Origin: Candidatus Vicinibacter affinis | GTDB lineage: Bacteria > Bacteroidota > Bacteroidia > Chitinophagales > Saprospiraceae | Length of the DNA: 64,000 bases | Assembly: GCA_016714365.1 (NCBI GenBank) | Contig: JADJNH010000007.1 | Location: forward strand, 1-64,000 | Reading direction: 5' to 3' | Shown: in pieces, positions 62,863 to 64,000 of the stretch | Numbering within the stretch: the stretch's first letter is position 1 | How the letters are laid out: each line of letters starts with the position of its first letter | Notes under the pieces: model-generated | The model's input: only the letters and a program-made list of their open reading frames with translations | The model's database searches: none | What the model was told of the DNA's origin: nothing | Position numbers and translations under genes: made by a program

Positions 62863-63279
62863 ATGTACCCAATAGAATTAGTAAGGCCAATGGCCCAGGA
62901 ATTAAACCAGGTTGGATTTGAGAGTCTAAGCAATCCTGAAGATGTTGCCCAAAAATTGACAAGTAATCAAGGCACTACGCTCCTTGTAGTAAATTCTGTA
63001 TGTGGATGTGCTGCCGCAAATGCTCGTCCAGGGGTAAAAATCGCCCTTGGTCAGGATAAAAAACCTGATCATCTGGTGACCGTTTTTGCCGGCGTGGATA
63101 CTGCAGCAACTGCCAAAGCTCGTGAGTTTCTTTTACCATACCCTCCTTCTTCTCCCGCAATAGCCCTGATAAAGGATGGAAAATTGGTACACATGCTCGA
63201 ACGTCATCACATCGAAGGCAGATCTGCTCAAATGATTGCAGACAATCTCACTTCTGCATTTAACATGTATTGTAATTAA
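62863..63279 (+). CDS. BrxA/BrxB-family bacilliredoxin
   Basis: The 138-residue protein matches the YphP/YqiW (DUF1094) bacilliredoxin family along its length (MYPIELVRPMAQELNQVGFE, VVNSVCGCAAANARPG, HMLERHHIEGRSAQMIADNL). The redox motif is CGC (C47-G-C49). In Bacillus and relatives it removes bacillithiol from proteins; Bacteroidota are known to use bacillithiol or similar thiols. It is cytoplasmic. It starts 76 bp after rfbA. Confidence 0.92.
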   Translation: MYPIELVRPMAQELNQVGFESLSNPEDVAQKLTSNQGTTLLVVNSVCGCAAANARPGVKIALGQDKKPDHLVTVFAGVDTAATAKAREFLLPYPPSSPAIALIKDGKLVHMLERHHIEGRSAQMIADNLTSAFNMYCN

Positions 63280-63288
63280 TTGAAACCA

Positions 63289-63900
63289 ATGCGATTAAAA
63301 TTTATTTTGGCCATCACTGGCCTGGTTATTTGTTTTTCTGAAGTAAAATCAGCTGTAAATACAGACTCCATAATCAAGTATAAACCTCTTTATACTAAAA
63401 AGGAAATAAAAAAGGAAGCAAAAGACATTAAAGAAATGACTAAATTGGTCAAGGAATTTTCCAAAACAGCCAAGTCAGATAATTTTGATTACCTCAATTC
63501 AAAATTGGAAAAATTGAAAGTTCGGATGAATGATGAACATCAGGAATTAAATGCACGCATATCTGCACGTACCCGTCGTATCAAGCCTGCTAAAATAACG
63601 CGCGACAGTCTTAATGAAGCTGAATTGCCAAAAGGCTACAACACCAATATTGACGGCCAAATCGTAAATGCCAGCAAGTCTGATATAATGGCAAAAAGAT
63701 CCGAGACTGAAATACTTCTGAAATACAGTAAAATTCTAAGTAAAGAGAATGCGATCGTACGCAAACTTAAAAACATTACAGAATTAAGTAAAGACACGCC
63801 CTCGAGTACCATTGATGAAATAATTTCAGACAGCAATGATTTCATCAATTCAATGAAAGATGAAGTAGCCTTGATGACCAAAGAAAAGGGTAAAAAGTAA
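63289..63900 (+). CDS. Small secreted coiled-coil protein, function unknown
   Basis: From the ATG at 63289 (a TTG at 63280 is also in frame) the protein has 203 residues. A signal peptide (RLKFILAITGLVICFSEVKSA) precedes a lysine- and glutamate-rich helical segment (KKEIKKEAKDIKEMTKLVKE, KLEKLKVRMNDEHQELNARI) suggesting a coiled coil. No family is recognised. It begins 9 bp after the bacilliredoxin stop codon, so they are probably co-transcribed. Confidence 0.65.
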   Translation: MRLKFILAITGLVICFSEVKSAVNTDSIIKYKPLYTKKEIKKEAKDIKEMTKLVKEFSKTAKSDNFDYLNSKLEKLKVRMNDEHQELNARISARTRRIKPAKITRDSLNEAELPKGYNTNIDGQIVNASKSDIMAKRSETEILLKYSKILSKENAIVRKLKNITELSKDTPSSTIDEIISDSNDFINSMKDEVALMTKEKGKK

Positions 63901-64000
63901 AATACAATTAGATTTAAATTACTAAAAGCATGTACTAGGATCAAACTATCCTAAGGGTTTTCTGTCAGTTTTATTTAACCCAGAAATTTTTTTTAGTAAG

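Overview
The window looks like a chromosomal segment of a Bacteroidota bacterium, plausibly of the Saprospiria (lineage is an inference). The evidence is an AT-rich genome with no clear Shine-Dalgarno sequences, at least seven secreted proteins ending in type IX secretion (T9SS) C-terminal sorting domains, a SusC-like TonB receptor with an N-terminal carboxypeptidase-regulatory domain, a DUF3467 protein, DUF7619 and FAS1 modules, and BrxA/B-type bacilliredoxin. No rRNA, tRNA or CRISPR array was seen. No T9SS machinery genes are present.

Layout. 1-11 kb (minus strand): a three-gene surface/toxin-like operon made of a 20x17-residue repeat adhesin with an S74 chaperone domain, a T9SS-sorted protein, and a giant SpvB/TcB-like protein that runs off the left edge. 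11-12.2 kb: AT-rich spacer with a decayed IS3 orfA. 12.2-19.9 kb (minus): beta-lactamase-fold hydrolase, hybrid histidine kinase, RNase H, HAD phosphatase, S9 peptidase, DUF3467 protein. 20.1-21.5 kb: an IS4-family element with 10-bp target duplication, inserted inside an intergenic repeat. 21.9-30.6 kb: a BNR-type T9SS protein, tandem intergenic repeats, and a FAS1 six-repeat protein divergent from an ECF sigma factor and its membrane partner. 31-41 kb: SulP transporter, cyclophilin, MFS transporter, TonB-dependent receptor, acetyl-CoA synthetase, YkgJ-type cysteine cluster protein. 41.5-50.5 kb (minus): radical SAM protein, SdpR/SdpI pair, aspartic protease-PDZ protein, CotH protein, membrane protein, 2-oxoglutarate dehydrogenase E2. 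50.7-53.6 kb (plus): GHMP kinase, SGNH-like T9SS protein, TlpA-like thioredoxin. 53.7-59 kb (minus): a duplicated lipase/lipoprotein locus. 59.4-64 kb (plus): NDH-2, double TonB-CTD protein, RfbA, bacilliredoxin and a small secreted coiled-coil protein.

Functionally most of the window is envelope and secretion biology (adhesins, secreted hydrolases, lipoproteins, TonB uptake) mixed with core metabolism (acs, sucB, ndh, rfbA). The most interesting regions are the SpvB/adhesin operon, the FAS1-ECF sigma divergent locus with a nested inverted repeat in its promoter region, the lipase/lipoprotein duplication with a visible 3' gene remnant, and the family of palindromic intergenic repeats. I found no defence or phage system that I could call new with confidence.
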